The position numbers were made by a program, and so were the translations under genes. The notes under the pieces were generated by a model. It saw only the letters and a list, made by a program, of their open reading frames with translations. It was not told where the DNA came from and did not search any database. Below, in pieces: positions 10,655 to 18,711 of a stretch of 32,087 nucleotides of DNA (the first letter of the stretch is position 1; each line of letters opens with the position of its first letter). Source of the DNA: Deltaproteobacteria bacterium (GTDB lineage Bacteria > Desulfobacterota > Syntrophia > Syntrophales > UBA5619); contig JAKAFS010000016.1 in NCBI GenBank assembly GCA_021817825.1, positions 22,499 to 54,585 of the forward strand. Direction: 5' to 3'.

Positions 10655-11350
10655 TTGAAAAACCGGGAGCATGCCATCTCCGTGATCATTCCCGTCTACC
10701 GCGAAGGGGAGACGATCAACGCCACGATCGGGGCCGTCCGCGGACGGCGAGGAGGGCAGAACCTGGAAATCATCGTCGTCGACGGCGATGGGCAAGGGGA
10801 AACGCTTGCGGCCATCGGAGACCCCGCCGTGCGGAAGATTCGTTCGGAAAAGGGGCGGGGCCGACAGCTCAACCGGGGCGCCCGGGCCGCGACGGGCGAT
10901 TGTCTCCTCTTCCTCCATGCCGACACCCGGCTCCCCTTCGCCGCCCTGGAAGGGATCGCCGCCGCGCTGGCGGACGAAACCTGCATCGGCGGCGCTTTCG
11001 ACCTGCGCATCCAATCCCCGCGCCTGGGCTTTCGGGTCATCGAAAGGATGGCCAGCCTGCGTTCGCGTCTGACGCGCATCCCCTTCGGGGATCAGGCGAT
11101 TTTCATCCGGGCCGCCGGTTTCCAGAGCCTGGGCGGATTCCGGGAGATTCCCCTCATGGAGGATGTGGAGTTCATGCGGCGCATCAAACGAAAGGGAGGA
11201 AAGATCGCCATTCTCCGGGAGCCGGTGCTCACCTCGGCGCGACGCTGGGAAAAGGAGGGACTGCTTTTCGGGACCCTGCGCAACTGGCTCCTGCTCATCC
11301 TCTACCTCTGCGGCGTCGCACCGGAAAGACTCGCCCGCTTCTATCGCTGA
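10655..11350 (+). CDS. Family 2 glycosyltransferase of the TIGR04283 (rSAM/selenodomain-associated) type
   Basis: Length is 231 residues. The N-terminus SVIIPVYREGETI is the GT-A nucleotide-sugar fold start. Then come IIVVDGDGQGET, the RGRQLNRGA segment, the metal-binding-like FLHADTRLP, FGDQAIFI and LMEDVEFMRRIKRKG. This combination is characteristic of the family named transferase 2, rSAM/selenodomain-associated. The C-terminus has a hydrophobic stretch (LLLILYLCGV). Start is TTG at 10655, chosen because TAGGAGG lies 6 bases upstream; that ribosome site follows the kinase stop (10632-10634) closely, so co-transcription with the kinase is likely. The usual radical-SAM and DUF2064 partners are not in the window. 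Substrate unknown. Confidence 0.85.
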   Translation: MKNREHAISVIIPVYREGETINATIGAVRGRRGGQNLEIIVVDGDGQGETLAAIGDPAVRKIRSEKGRGRQLNRGARAATGDCLLFLHADTRLPFAALEGIAAALADETCIGGAFDLRIQSPRLGFRVIERMASLRSRLTRIPFGDQAIFIRAAGFQSLGGFREIPLMEDVEFMRRIKRKGGKIAILREPVLTSARRWEKEGLLFGTLRNWLLLILYLCGVAPERLARFYR

Positions 11351-11360
11351 TGCCGGAGTG

Positions 11361-11405
11361 CCGCCTCTTCCTGTCCGGACGGCGAGGGGAGGCGGTTCTC
11401 CTTTC
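11361..11405 (+). terminator. Possible terminator after the glycosyltransferase
   Basis: The inverted repeat CCGCCTC (11361-11367) / GAGGCGG (11389-11395) is followed by the pyrimidine-rich TTCTCCTTTC. The U-tract is poor. It sits in the short gap between convergent genes. Confidence 0.3.
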
Positions 11406-11430
11406 GGTCCGCGCCGCTAAGGACTGCGGC

Positions 11431-11829
11431 TCAGGAAGCGGTTTCGTTCCGCGGCGGACCCTGGGGCAGGAAGACGGAGATCTGGCCGACGAAGGTGTCG
11501 GGGTTGATCGGCTTTTCGATGTATCCGCTACAGCCGGCAGCCAGGGTTTTTTCCCGGTCGCCCACCATGGCATAGGACGTGACGGCCACGATCGGTGTTT
11601 CCGCCAGTGCCGGGATGGCCCGAAGTTCCTGCGCCACGGCATAACCGTCCATCTCCGGGAGCTGGATGTCGAGCAGGATCAGATCGGGATGCTCCTGCAC
11701 GGCCCGTTCGATTCCCCGGCGTCCGTCGCCGGCCTGGATCACTTCGAGTCCGTTCTTGGTCAGGATAAAGGTCAGCAGATACAGGTTCTGCTCATTGTCT
11801 TCAATGATCAAAATTTTCGGTGTGCCCAT
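11431..11829 (-). CDS. Single-domain response regulator (CheY/DivK-like receiver)
   Basis: A 132-residue stand-alone receiver without an output domain. The acidic pocket is IIEDNEQN, the phospho-acceptor is Asp54 in LLDIQLPEMDG, the conserved Thr/Ser is in AVTSYAM and the Lys is in YIEKPI. Its first 29 bases overlap the end of the upstream sensor kinase gene in another frame, and its ribosome site GGGGGAG lies within that gene 7 bases before the ATG. This makes the kinase at 11801-13756 its likely phosphodonor, with translational coupling. It may act as a phosphate carrier or by binding another protein, as DivK-type receivers do. Confidence 0.93.
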   Translation of the reverse strand: MGTPKILIIEDNEQNLYLLTFILTKNGLEVIQAGDGRRGIERAVQEHPDLILLDIQLPEMDGYAVAQELRAIPALAETPIVAVTSYAMVGDREKTLAAGCSGYIEKPINPDTFVGQISVFLPQGPPRNETAS

Positions 11830-13756
11830 TTTCTTCTCCCCCTGCCGGCAATGTGAAGGTGAAGCGGCTTCCCCTTCCCGGTCCCTCGCTTTCGGCCCAG
11901 ATCCGGCCGCCCATCAGTTCGACCAGCCGCCGGCTGATGGAAAGGCCGAGGCCCGTCCCTTCGTAGCGCCGGGTGAGCCCCGTCTCGATCTGCCGGAAGG
12001 TTTCAAAAAGAATTCCCATGTCCTCCGGTTTGATGCCGATGCCGGTGTCGGAAACGGTGACGACCACTTCATCGTTCTGCCGGTCGCACCGGATACTGAT
12101 TTCCCCTTGCTCGGTAAACTTCACGGCATTGTTGACGAGGTTGATCAGAACTTGCTCCACCCGGCGCTGGTCGTGATGGATCCGGCCGGAAGCCGACGGG
12201 ACTTCCAGCTTGACCAGCAGGCCTTTCTTTTCGGCCAGCGGCTGCACCAGCTTCATCACCGTGTCGATGGATTGGCCGATGTCGAACCAGGCCGGGTCGA
12301 GCGTCAACTGTCCCGCCTCGATCTTCGAGATGTCCAGGACTTCGTTGATCAACTGTAGCAGGTGATGGGAGCTGTTGCGCACCATGTTCAATTGCTTGGC
12401 CTGCTCCTCGTTGATCGGCCCCGAGAGCTTCTGCAACAAAATTCCCGTGAAGCCGATGATCGAATTCAGCGGCGTCCTGAGTTCATGGGACATGGAGGCC
12501 AAGAAGGCGGATTTGAGACGGTCCGCTTCCTGGGCCTGGTCCCGGGCGCAGGCGAGCTCTGCGGTCCGCTGCTTGACGAGATCCTCCAGGTGCTCCCGGT
12601 ACTCGATCAGCCCCTGTTCCGCCTCCTTGAGCGCCCGTTGGGTGGCATTCAGGGAGCGGATCATCTCGTTGAAGGAAGCGGCCAGCATCCCGATCTCGTC
12701 GGCGGCGAAAACCCGGACCTGACGGTCCAGATCGGAGGTTTCGGCGATCCGATCGGTGGTTTTGTTCAGGTGATCGAGCGGCCGGAGGACGAAAAGATTC
12801 AGACCGACGAGCGCCAGGAGGCTCAAAAAGAGCAGGCCGCAGACCAATCCTGCGGTCGTCAGCAGAATCGGATAGCGGATCGCCCGGTCGATCGAGGCGG
12901 CGGGGACCAGAACGGCGATCATCCAGCCGACGCGGGGAGATTCCCGCAAAAAGACGAAATGTTTTACCCCTCCGAGGGTGACGGCGTTGTCTTGCAAGCC
13001 GCCGCCCAGGAGAATCTTTCCCAGCTCCGGGGAGACCGTATCGATTTTCGCGAAGAGCTGTTCTTTTTCCTGGCTCGCCAGAACGACCCCCTTGCGGTCC
13101 ACGACGAGAATCCGGGATTGCGGATCGATCCGGAAATTGAGGAGGTAGTCGGTCAGTTTCACCAGCGTGATGTCCATGCCCACCACGCCGTAGAATTGAT
13201 CGACCTCGTCGACCAGTGCCTTCACGATCCCGATATTGACATCCTGCGTGGTGACCGAGGGGTAGGGTTCGGTGATGACCACCCGGTCGGGGGAGCGCTT
13301 GGCCTGGAGGTACCAGGGGCGGGTGCGGGGATCGTAGCGGCTGGGGCGCTCGCGCTTGTGCGAACGGACGAAACTGCCGTTTTCCCGGCCCATGTAGACG
13401 GCATTTACCGAGGGATGGGTGAGCCGGTAGGTCTCGAAGAGATCGACGATCCTTTGTTCGGCGGGCCCGATGCGGTATTGAAAGGTCTTTTCCTCGGCCC
13501 CGGTGAAGTTGGTGAAGGTCTGATCGCTTTTCGAACGCACATCGCCATTCTGGGCCAGGGTCCGGACGTCGTTTTCCGCTTCGTCGAGGTAGAGACTCAG
13601 CGAAAAATCGATATGACGGAGTTGCTCCTCCGTGTCGGTCCGGATCAGGAGAAAACGATCTGCGTAGAGCCGGTTGTGGAGCAAGGCGGCAAGTGTGGCC
13701 GTAATGACCAGCGAGACGGAGGTGAAAAGGATCAACAACTTCCATTTGAGCTTCAT
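11801..13756 (-). CDS. Membrane sensor histidine kinase with dCache sensor and HAMP
   Basis: 651 residues. One N-terminal membrane segment (about 7-27) and one at about 296-322 enclose a periplasmic sensor of ~270 residues. The motif DPRTRPWY near residue 143 is the hallmark of dCache_1 ligand-binding domains, which commonly bind small organic acids, amino acids or amines. A HAMP linker (LRPLDHLNKTTDRIAE) and a coiled coil follow, then HisKA with SMSHELRTPLNS (His424) and an ATPase domain (NLVNNAVKFT, DTGIGI, EGTGLGLSISRRL). Unlike the other kinases here it has no fused receiver; the overlapping downstream receiver gene supplies one. The start is taken at ATG 13756 because GGAG lies 6 bases before it; an ATG two codons upstream touches the GGAG. 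Confidence 0.93.
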   Translation of the reverse strand: MKLKWKLLILFTSVSLVITATLAALLHNRLYADRFLLIRTDTEEQLRHIDFSLSLYLDEAENDVRTLAQNGDVRSKSDQTFTNFTGAEEKTFQYRIGPAEQRIVDLFETYRLTHPSVNAVYMGRENGSFVRSHKRERPSRYDPRTRPWYLQAKRSPDRVVITEPYPSVTTQDVNIGIVKALVDEVDQFYGVVGMDITLVKLTDYLLNFRIDPQSRILVVDRKGVVLASQEKEQLFAKIDTVSPELGKILLGGGLQDNAVTLGGVKHFVFLRESPRVGWMIAVLVPAASIDRAIRYPILLTTAGLVCGLLFLSLLALVGLNLFVLRPLDHLNKTTDRIAETSDLDRQVRVFAADEIGMLAASFNEMIRSLNATQRALKEAEQGLIEYREHLEDLVKQRTAELACARDQAQEADRLKSAFLASMSHELRTPLNSIIGFTGILLQKLSGPINEEQAKQLNMVRNSSHHLLQLINEVLDISKIEAGQLTLDPAWFDIGQSIDTVMKLVQPLAEKKGLLVKLEVPSASGRIHHDQRRVEQVLINLVNNAVKFTEQGEISIRCDRQNDEVVVTVSDTGIGIKPEDMGILFETFRQIETGLTRRYEGTGLGLSISRRLVELMGGRIWAESEGPGRGSRFTFTLPAGGEENGHTENFDH

Positions 13757-13819
13757 GGCCATCTCCGCACAATGAGCCGATGGGATCGCTTATCTGCCAA
13801 AACACTTTCGACGGCCGGA

Positions 13820-13849
13820 AGTATAGGCCCCAACCCCTTGGCGCGTCAA
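13820..13849 (-). promoter_or_regulatory. Sigma70-type promoter for the dCache kinase/receiver operon
   Basis: On the minus strand TTGACG (13849-13844), an 18-base spacer and TATACT (13825-13820) give a good sigma70 match. It would start transcription about 55 bases before the kinase start. Confidence 0.6.
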
Positions 13850-13920
13850 CGTGAAAATGGATGGGTTCGGAAATCACCCCGGAGCGGTCCGCTGTTTTTT
13901 GACGAAAGCAGCGAGAGTCA

Positions 13921-13949
13921 TGGAAAGGGCTTGAAAAAGGGAGTATAAA
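13921..13949 (+). promoter_or_regulatory. Possible sigma70 promoter for the DUF3820 gene
   Basis: TGGAAA (13921-13926), 17 bases and TATAAA (13944-13949) on the plus strand. The -10 matches 5 of 6 and the -35 matches 4 of 6. It lies about 70 bases upstream of the start codon. Confidence 0.4.
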
Positions 13950-14021
13950 GGCGGGGAATGCCGTCCGAAGGATCGCAGGCAGCCTCGGTCCGCAAAGGTT
14001 ATTGAACAGAAAAGGACAAAA

Positions 14022-14270
14022 ATGAGCATGAACGATGATGAAAAGGCTTGCCTGCCGGTGCAGCCGGATCGCAATGCCTTCTGGAAGTTGGCTCAGGCAA
14101 AAATGCCTTTTGGAAAGTATGCCGGATATCGCCTCGTGGATCTTCCGGAGGGATATGTGGTCTGGCTCGCCCAGAAAGGCTTTCCCCAAGGCGAACTGGG
14201 TGAACTGCTGCGCACCGTTTATGAAATAAAAGTCAACGGACTGGAATACCTTTTCAAGCCGCTGAAATGA
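14022..14270 (+). CDS. DUF3820 family small protein
   Basis: 82 residues. The core MPFGKYAGYRLVDLPEGYVVWL...KGFPQGELGELL is the conserved pattern of DUF3820, a family annotated in places as a putative quorum-sensing-regulated virulence factor and also found attached to exonuclease-like proteins. The family's biochemical role is not established. It is small, soluble and complete. The ATG at 14022 has AAAGGA 6 bases upstream. It is monocistronic: a candidate promoter precedes it and a compact hairpin with a T-run follows immediately after the stop. Confidence 0.88.
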   Translation: MSMNDDEKACLPVQPDRNAFWKLAQAKMPFGKYAGYRLVDLPEGYVVWLAQKGFPQGELGELLRTVYEIKVNGLEYLFKPLK

Positions 14271-14288
14271 GCGCCAGGCGGCGCTTTT
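14271..14288 (+). terminator. Intrinsic terminator after the DUF3820 gene
   Basis: GCGCC-AGGC-GGCGC forms a 5-bp GC hairpin starting on the base after the stop codon, followed by TTTT (14285-14288). Compact but short. Confidence 0.5.
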
Positions 14289-14338
14289 GACGAAAAGACC
14301 CACCCGTTGACGAAGGCCTTCAGCAAAGAACCATCACC

Positions 14339-15598
14339 CTACAGCTTCCGCAGATCCCTTATCTGCTTCACCCCCAGCAGAAGTCCCCCGGTCACCAGCA
14401 GGCACAGGACTCCCGATGCGGCTATGGATGCCGGAACGGAAAAAACATCCGCGCAGATTCCCAACGCCGAGGAGGAAAGCGGCATGAGGGCGTGGTCGAT
14501 CTGGTAGAGGGACATGACCCGCCCGCGGAGGGCATCGGGTACCACCGCTTGCACGAGGGTGGTGTTATTCACCCGGAAGATCAGTACGCAGAAACCCGTG
14601 GCCGCAAGGAGGAAGAAAGCGGCCCATAACCAGGTGCATTGAGAAAAAAAGATGACGAAAACCGCCGAGGCCAGCAAGGCGGCGATCCCCAAGGACCCGC
14701 TGCGGATCACGTTGCCGAAAGAGGCCATGGTGAGGGTCGCCGCGAGGGCGCCGACGCCGTAAGAGGTGATCAGATATCCATAGATGTTGGCCTGGGCGTG
14801 CAGAACGTCTTCCGTAAAGGCCGGCATGATCTGCAAGATCGGCATCACAAAGAGGGCCGGGATGAAGCTGAGCAGCATCATGCCGAAGAGGGACTTGTCG
14901 TTCCAAATGTACCGGATGCCCTCCTGGAGACTGCGGAGAGCCGATTCCTTGCTCGCCGAGAGGGGGTCGCGATAGGGCACCTGCATGGGGAAGATGATCG
15001 CCACCGTGCAAAGGTACAAACCTGCCTGGAGCAGGAAATTTCCCGCCATTCCCAAGGTCACGATGAGCACCCCTCCTATGGCGGGTCCGATGACGCGGGT
15101 GGCATTGATCGCCGTCGCATGCAGCGCAACCGCGTTGCCCAACTCCTCGCGCGGCACGGTGTTGACGATGAGCGACTGACGGACAGGCGCATTCATCGCA
15201 ACGCCGCATCCCATCACCAGGCTGAATACCAGCGCATGCCAAACACGCACCCAGTCCAGGGCCACCACGACGGCGAACAAAACGGCCGCGACCGCCGTGA
15301 GGAGCTGCGTCATCAGCAAAAGGCGGCGGCGATCCATCCGATCGGCGGCCACCCCGCCGAGAGGTCCCATGAACAGGAACGGCAGGAATCGTAAACCTGA
15401 GGCGATGCCCACCAGAGTGGCCGAGCCGGACAACTTCCACACCAGCCAGCCGACGGTCACCTGCTGAATCCACATGCCGGAAGTGTTGAACAGGTTGCCT
15501 ACCCAAAGGTAGAGGTAGTCGGCATGCCGTAATGAGGCAAAAGTGCCGATGCCTTCGGTACGTTTTTTCGCGGTCTCAAAGGCGTGAGGAGGCGTCAA
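14339..15598 (-). CDS. MFS transporter, MFS_3/EntS-like exporter
   Basis: 419 residues with about 12 hydrophobic segments. The first begins at YLYLWVGNLFNTSGMWIQQVTVG, and the loop 2-3 signature GPLGGVAADRMDRRRLLL is the MFS motif A. The overall pattern matches the EntS-like MFS_3 group, whose members export siderophores, drugs or other small molecules. The substrate is unknown. The start is TTG 15598: an in-frame TGA lies 9 bases upstream and no ATG or GTG occurs before the first membrane segment, so TTG is effectively forced; AGGA lies 12 bases before it. It is transcribed away from the next kinase gene, with a structured gap between them. Confidence 0.87.
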   Translation of the reverse strand: MTPPHAFETAKKRTEGIGTFASLRHADYLYLWVGNLFNTSGMWIQQVTVGWLVWKLSGSATLVGIASGLRFLPFLFMGPLGGVAADRMDRRRLLLMTQLLTAVAAVLFAVVVALDWVRVWHALVFSLVMGCGVAMNAPVRQSLIVNTVPREELGNAVALHATAINATRVIGPAIGGVLIVTLGMAGNFLLQAGLYLCTVAIIFPMQVPYRDPLSASKESALRSLQEGIRYIWNDKSLFGMMLLSFIPALFVMPILQIMPAFTEDVLHAQANIYGYLITSYGVGALAATLTMASFGNVIRSGSLGIAALLASAVFVIFFSQCTWLWAAFFLLAATGFCVLIFRVNNTTLVQAVVPDALRGRVMSLYQIDHALMPLSSSALGICADVFSVPASIAASGVLCLLVTGGLLLGVKQIRDLRKL

Positions 15599-15631
15599 CT
15601 TGTTTCACTTTCCTGCTTATGGTCGTCGATA

Positions 15632-15719
15632 GAAGCGATGACCGCTTCGCTTTACTACAGATGCCGGGTTGCTGGCAACCCAAAGTATTTCCTGTGTTCC
15701 GGCCGTGTCCGTGCCGGCC
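15632..15719. other. Cluster of three inverted repeats in a divergent gap
   Basis: Within 90 bases are GAAGCG-ATGAC-CGCTTC (15632-15648), GGGTTGC-TG-GCAACCC (15666-15681) and GGCCG...CGGCC (15701-15719). All could fold on either strand. No T-run follows, so they are not simple terminators. They may be operators or a structured leader of the minus-strand exporter or plus-strand kinase. I could not match them to a known riboswitch. Confidence 0.45.
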
Positions 15720-15881
15720 CCTCGGGAGGGAAGAAAGTCAATGCCGCGTAAGGCAAAATGACCCGGGCCGTAAAAAAAGGCGCAATGTTTCGTTGACTGT
15801 TTTATACTGATCCGCAGCGATTTCGGCAGCGCTTGGTCATGGACGAGGCTACGACAACCGGAAAATACGGAGATTTCGGGT

Positions 15882-17777
15882 ATGACGAACTCAAAACGCA
15901 AAGAGGCACCGCCGCCGCTTCCCTGGGTGCCGTCACGGGCGTTGGCCCTGAAGATTGCCTTGAGCTACGCCTTGCTGGGCGCCCTGTGGATTTTTTACTC
16001 AGGATGGCTGCTCCATTACCTGGTGCAAGACGCGGCCGTTGCGGCGGTGGTGGAAAATGTCAAGGGCTGGCTTTTCGTTGGCGTCACGGCTCTTCTGCTC
16101 GGGTTGGCGCTGGACCGTTATTTCCGGACCATTCGGCAAGCGGCGCAACAGCTTCAGGACAGCGAGACGCGGTTGCACCTCGTCGGCGACAACCTGCCGG
16201 ACAGCTATGTCTATCAATACACACACGAGACCGATGGAACGTCGCGATTCACTTACGTGAGCGCCGGCGTGGAGCGCGTCCATGGCTTGACGGCTGCCGA
16301 GGTCCTTGCCGATGCAAACCGGCTCTACGTTCAGGTCGATCCGGACCAGCGCGCTTGTCTGGCTGCGGCGAAGAGGGAAAGCGCCGGCAACCTGACCGAT
16401 TTCGAAATGGAACTGCAAATGCGGCGCACCGATGGTGAAACGCGGATCGTCCATGTACGGTCGACGCCCAGGCGGACCCCGGAAGGCAAGGTCCTCTGGG
16501 ATGGGTTCGGCATAGACATCACCGGGCGCAGGCAGGCCGAGGAGGCGTTGGATACCGAGCGCAAGCAGTTGGGGGAGGAACAGGCCCGCATCGAAGCGCA
16601 GCTAAGGCAGTCCCAAAAGATGGAGGCCCTGGGCACCCTTGCCGGGGGGATTGCTCATGATTTCAATAATATTCTCGGGATCATCACCGGGTACACCGAG
16701 ATTGCCGCCGCGGTCGGCGACGAAGGCGGCCCGATGGCGCCCGAACTTCAGCAGGTCCTCAAGGCGGCGGACCGGGCAAGAGATCTGGTGCAGCAAATCC
16801 TGGCCTTCAGCCGGCTCGGCGACCGTGAAAAAAAGCCTCTGCAAGTCGGCCTGATCGTCAAAGAGGTGACGAAGATGCTGCGCGCCTCCCTTCCGTCGAC
16901 CATCGACATCGAGACGAATGTGGTTTCCAAGGCCATCGTCCTGGGTGACCCCACCCAGATTCATCAGGTGCTGATGAACCTCTGCACCAACGCGGCGCAT
17001 GCCATGCAGGAGCAGGGAGGGGTGCTGACGGTCGGTCTTGTCGAGGTTCTTCCCGGATCGCAAGACCTCGCCCTGCATGCCGATTTGGAGCCCAGGCCTT
17101 ATTGTCTGCTTACGGTCAAGGACACGGGACAGGGCATCGATCCGGCCATTGCGGATCGCATCTTCGATCCCTTCTTTACGACCAAGGCGCCGGGGGTGGG
17201 CACGGGATTGGGATTGTCGGTCGTTCATGGGATTGTGAAGAGCCATGACGGAGTCATCGAGGTGGAGAGTTTTCCCGGACAGGGGACCACCTTCCGGGTC
17301 TTTCTTCCGGTGACGGATACGACGGATACGGCGGAAACCTCCGATGCGGCTCCGCTGCCGCGCGGAGGGGAACGGATTCTCGTTGTCGATGACGAGCCCC
17401 TGCTGACCGATGTCCTCAAAAGAAGGCTGGAGCGGCTGGGATACGAGGTCGTCAGTTGCACGGACGGCCTGACGGCTCTCGACCTCTTCAACCGGCAGGC
17501 GGCGGAAAAGCCCTTCGACCTGGTGATCACCGACATGACCATGCCTCAGTTGACCGGCGCGAATCTTGCCGAAGAGCTGATCCGCCGCCGGCCCGGGCTG
17601 CCCGTCTTTTTGTGCACCGGGTTCAGCGAATCCATCGATCAGGAAAGGGCAAGGAAGATCGGCATTCGCGCCATCCTGATGAAGCCGGTCGTATTGAGGG
17701 ACCTTGCCGAATTAATCCGCGACGTTCTCGATGAGAAGGCCCGTCCGTTGGCGGGCGGGGCGGAAAAGAATCGGTAA
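15882..17777 (+). CDS. Membrane PAS hybrid histidine kinase with C-terminal receiver
   Basis: 631 residues. Two N-terminal membrane segments (about 24-47 and 62-79) have only a short connecting loop, so the protein is membrane-tethered rather than an external sensor. A PAS domain spans about 95-220 (ending in GFGIDITGRRQAEEAL). HisKA has AGGIAHDFNN (His259), the ATPase domain has NLCTNAAHAM, DTGQGID and GTGLGLSVVHG, and a receiver follows with ITDMTMPQLTG (Asp551). The architecture resembles the kinases at 4157 and 6750. The start ATG at 15882 has GGAG about 9 bases upstream. A near-perfect AT/GC hairpin follows the stop. No output regulator is adjacent. Confidence 0.93.
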   Translation: MTNSKRKEAPPPLPWVPSRALALKIALSYALLGALWIFYSGWLLHYLVQDAAVAAVVENVKGWLFVGVTALLLGLALDRYFRTIRQAAQQLQDSETRLHLVGDNLPDSYVYQYTHETDGTSRFTYVSAGVERVHGLTAAEVLADANRLYVQVDPDQRACLAAAKRESAGNLTDFEMELQMRRTDGETRIVHVRSTPRRTPEGKVLWDGFGIDITGRRQAEEALDTERKQLGEEQARIEAQLRQSQKMEALGTLAGGIAHDFNNILGIITGYTEIAAAVGDEGGPMAPELQQVLKAADRARDLVQQILAFSRLGDREKKPLQVGLIVKEVTKMLRASLPSTIDIETNVVSKAIVLGDPTQIHQVLMNLCTNAAHAMQEQGGVLTVGLVEVLPGSQDLALHADLEPRPYCLLTVKDTGQGIDPAIADRIFDPFFTTKAPGVGTGLGLSVVHGIVKSHDGVIEVESFPGQGTTFRVFLPVTDTTDTAETSDAAPLPRGGERILVVDDEPLLTDVLKRRLERLGYEVVSCTDGLTALDLFNRQAAEKPFDLVITDMTMPQLTGANLAEELIRRRPGLPVFLCTGFSESIDQERARKIGIRAILMKPVVLRDLAELIRDVLDEKARPLAGGAEKNR

Positions 17778-17786
17778 AAAGGGTTG

Positions 17787-17812
17787 AAAAAGCGGAAATT
17801 TTCTGCTTTCCT
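17787..17812 (+). terminator. Possible terminator after the membrane hybrid kinase
   Basis: The inverted repeat AAAGCGGAAA / TTTCTGCTTT (17789-17809, one G-U pair) lies 10 bases after the stop. It has little GC and a very tight loop, with only a TTTCC tail, so it is weak. Confidence 0.3.
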
Positions 17813-17892
17813 GCCTGCCGAATGGAGGTTTCCGGCGGGAAAGGGAGCGACTCCTGAACCTTGGTGCACCGGCATTCTATCTTTGCCGTTTT

Positions 17893-17928
17893 GCGGCCCG
17901 TGCCGGCAAGGGGCCGTCGAGAATTTTT
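17893..17928 (+). terminator. Possible attenuator-like hairpin before the DUF2889 gene
   Basis: CGGCCC (17894-17899) pairs with GGGCCG (17911-17916), and ATTTTTA follows after a short gap. It sits just ahead of the ribosome site AGGAG at 17936. The gap between stem and T-run weakens the call. Confidence 0.25.
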
Positions 17929-17951
17929 AGCGAACAGGAGAAACCGAGAAG

Positions 17952-18539
17952 ATGCAAGATCCATGGGAATCAAAAGGGAAAAAGATCCATACCCGCAAAA
18001 TAGAAATTGCCACCTACGCCTATGACGGACAGCGAATCCTGGTCGAGGGTCTGCTCAGGGATGATCGTTTTCAGGATTCCTATCTGCTGTCCTGTGAAAA
18101 GTTGCCCCGAGGTGTCGTCCATCACATGACGATCCGCTTGCTGGTCAATTGCGCCAATTTAATGATTGAGGATGTCGATGTGCAGATGGACACCGTTCCC
18201 GGAGGGGATGCCTGCCGGGAAACGCTCGACTCCCTCGCTCCCCTCAAGGGGCTGACCATCACCAGGGGCTTTATGGTGAAAGTGAAAAAACTGGTCGGCG
18301 GCGTCAAGGGTTGCACCCACCTGGTGGAGCTCATTCAGACCATGGCCCCGGCGGTCATTCAGGGATTGGGGACCTATCAGGCGCTGAAACCAGCCCCCTT
18401 CAATCCCGAGCGGGCAAAGAAGTTCGTTCAATATCTGATCAACACCTGCCACACCTGGCGCGATGGCGGCCCCTTTGTGGAAAAGTTCACAACGAAGATC
18501 CATGAGGAACAGGCCGCCAAGACCGGGAAAAGCGGCTGA
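17952..18539 (+). CDS. DUF2889 domain protein
   Basis: 195 residues. The body matches DUF2889: an N-terminal KIEIATYAYDGQRILVEG...DDRF strand-rich part, then GCTHLVELI and the near-C-terminal INTCHTWRDGG. The family has no established function and is common in proteobacteria. In other genomes it is often seen near acyl-CoA or aromatic degradation genes (family knowledge, not shown here). It has no signal peptide or membrane segment. The start ATG at 17952 follows AGGAG with a slightly long spacing. It precedes a Dabb protein and an MFS carrier on the same strand, but a separate promoter may lie between them. Confidence 0.88.
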   Translation: MQDPWESKGKKIHTRKIEIATYAYDGQRILVEGLLRDDRFQDSYLLSCEKLPRGVVHHMTIRLLVNCANLMIEDVDVQMDTVPGGDACRETLDSLAPLKGLTITRGFMVKVKKLVGGVKGCTHLVELIQTMAPAVIQGLGTYQALKPAPFNPERAKKFVQYLINTCHTWRDGGPFVEKFTTKIHEEQAAKTGKSG

Positions 18540-18602
18540 AGGATGCGTCCGTTCCCCTTTGCCGCGCAGCACATGAAGGGTCGCTGAATTAAAAGAAGCC
18601 CC

Positions 18603-18631
18603 TTGACTTTCCCTGCCGTACCCCTTACAGA
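18603..18631 (+). promoter_or_regulatory. Possible sigma70 promoter for the Dabb gene
   Basis: TTGACT (18603-18608), a 17-base spacer and TACAGA (18626-18631). The -35 is good and the -10 weak (3 of 6). It lies about 80 bases before the start codon. Confidence 0.35.
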
Positions 18632-18711
18632 CGATTCCAGCGCCGCACCGAAAGCGGCCCATTTCATCGCCGGCGGGCCAGGAACAAGGGTTCGCCCACA
18701 AGGAGATTCCG

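Noticed and set aside
12362..14303. Long plus- and minus-strand frames (528 and 606 codons) over the dCache kinase
   Set aside because: Both overlap the kinase in other frames and show no domain; the kinase frame has all H, N and G boxes.
15793..15808. TTGACT and TATACT as a promoter for the 15882 kinase
   Set aside because: Only 4 bases separate the two boxes, far from the required ~17.
15599..15881. Known riboswitch (c-di-GMP, TPP, cobalamin) in the exporter-kinase gap
   Set aside because: The sequence pieces GGGTTGCTGGCAACCC and neighbours recall riboswitch stems, but the conserved unpaired cores of these classes are missing.
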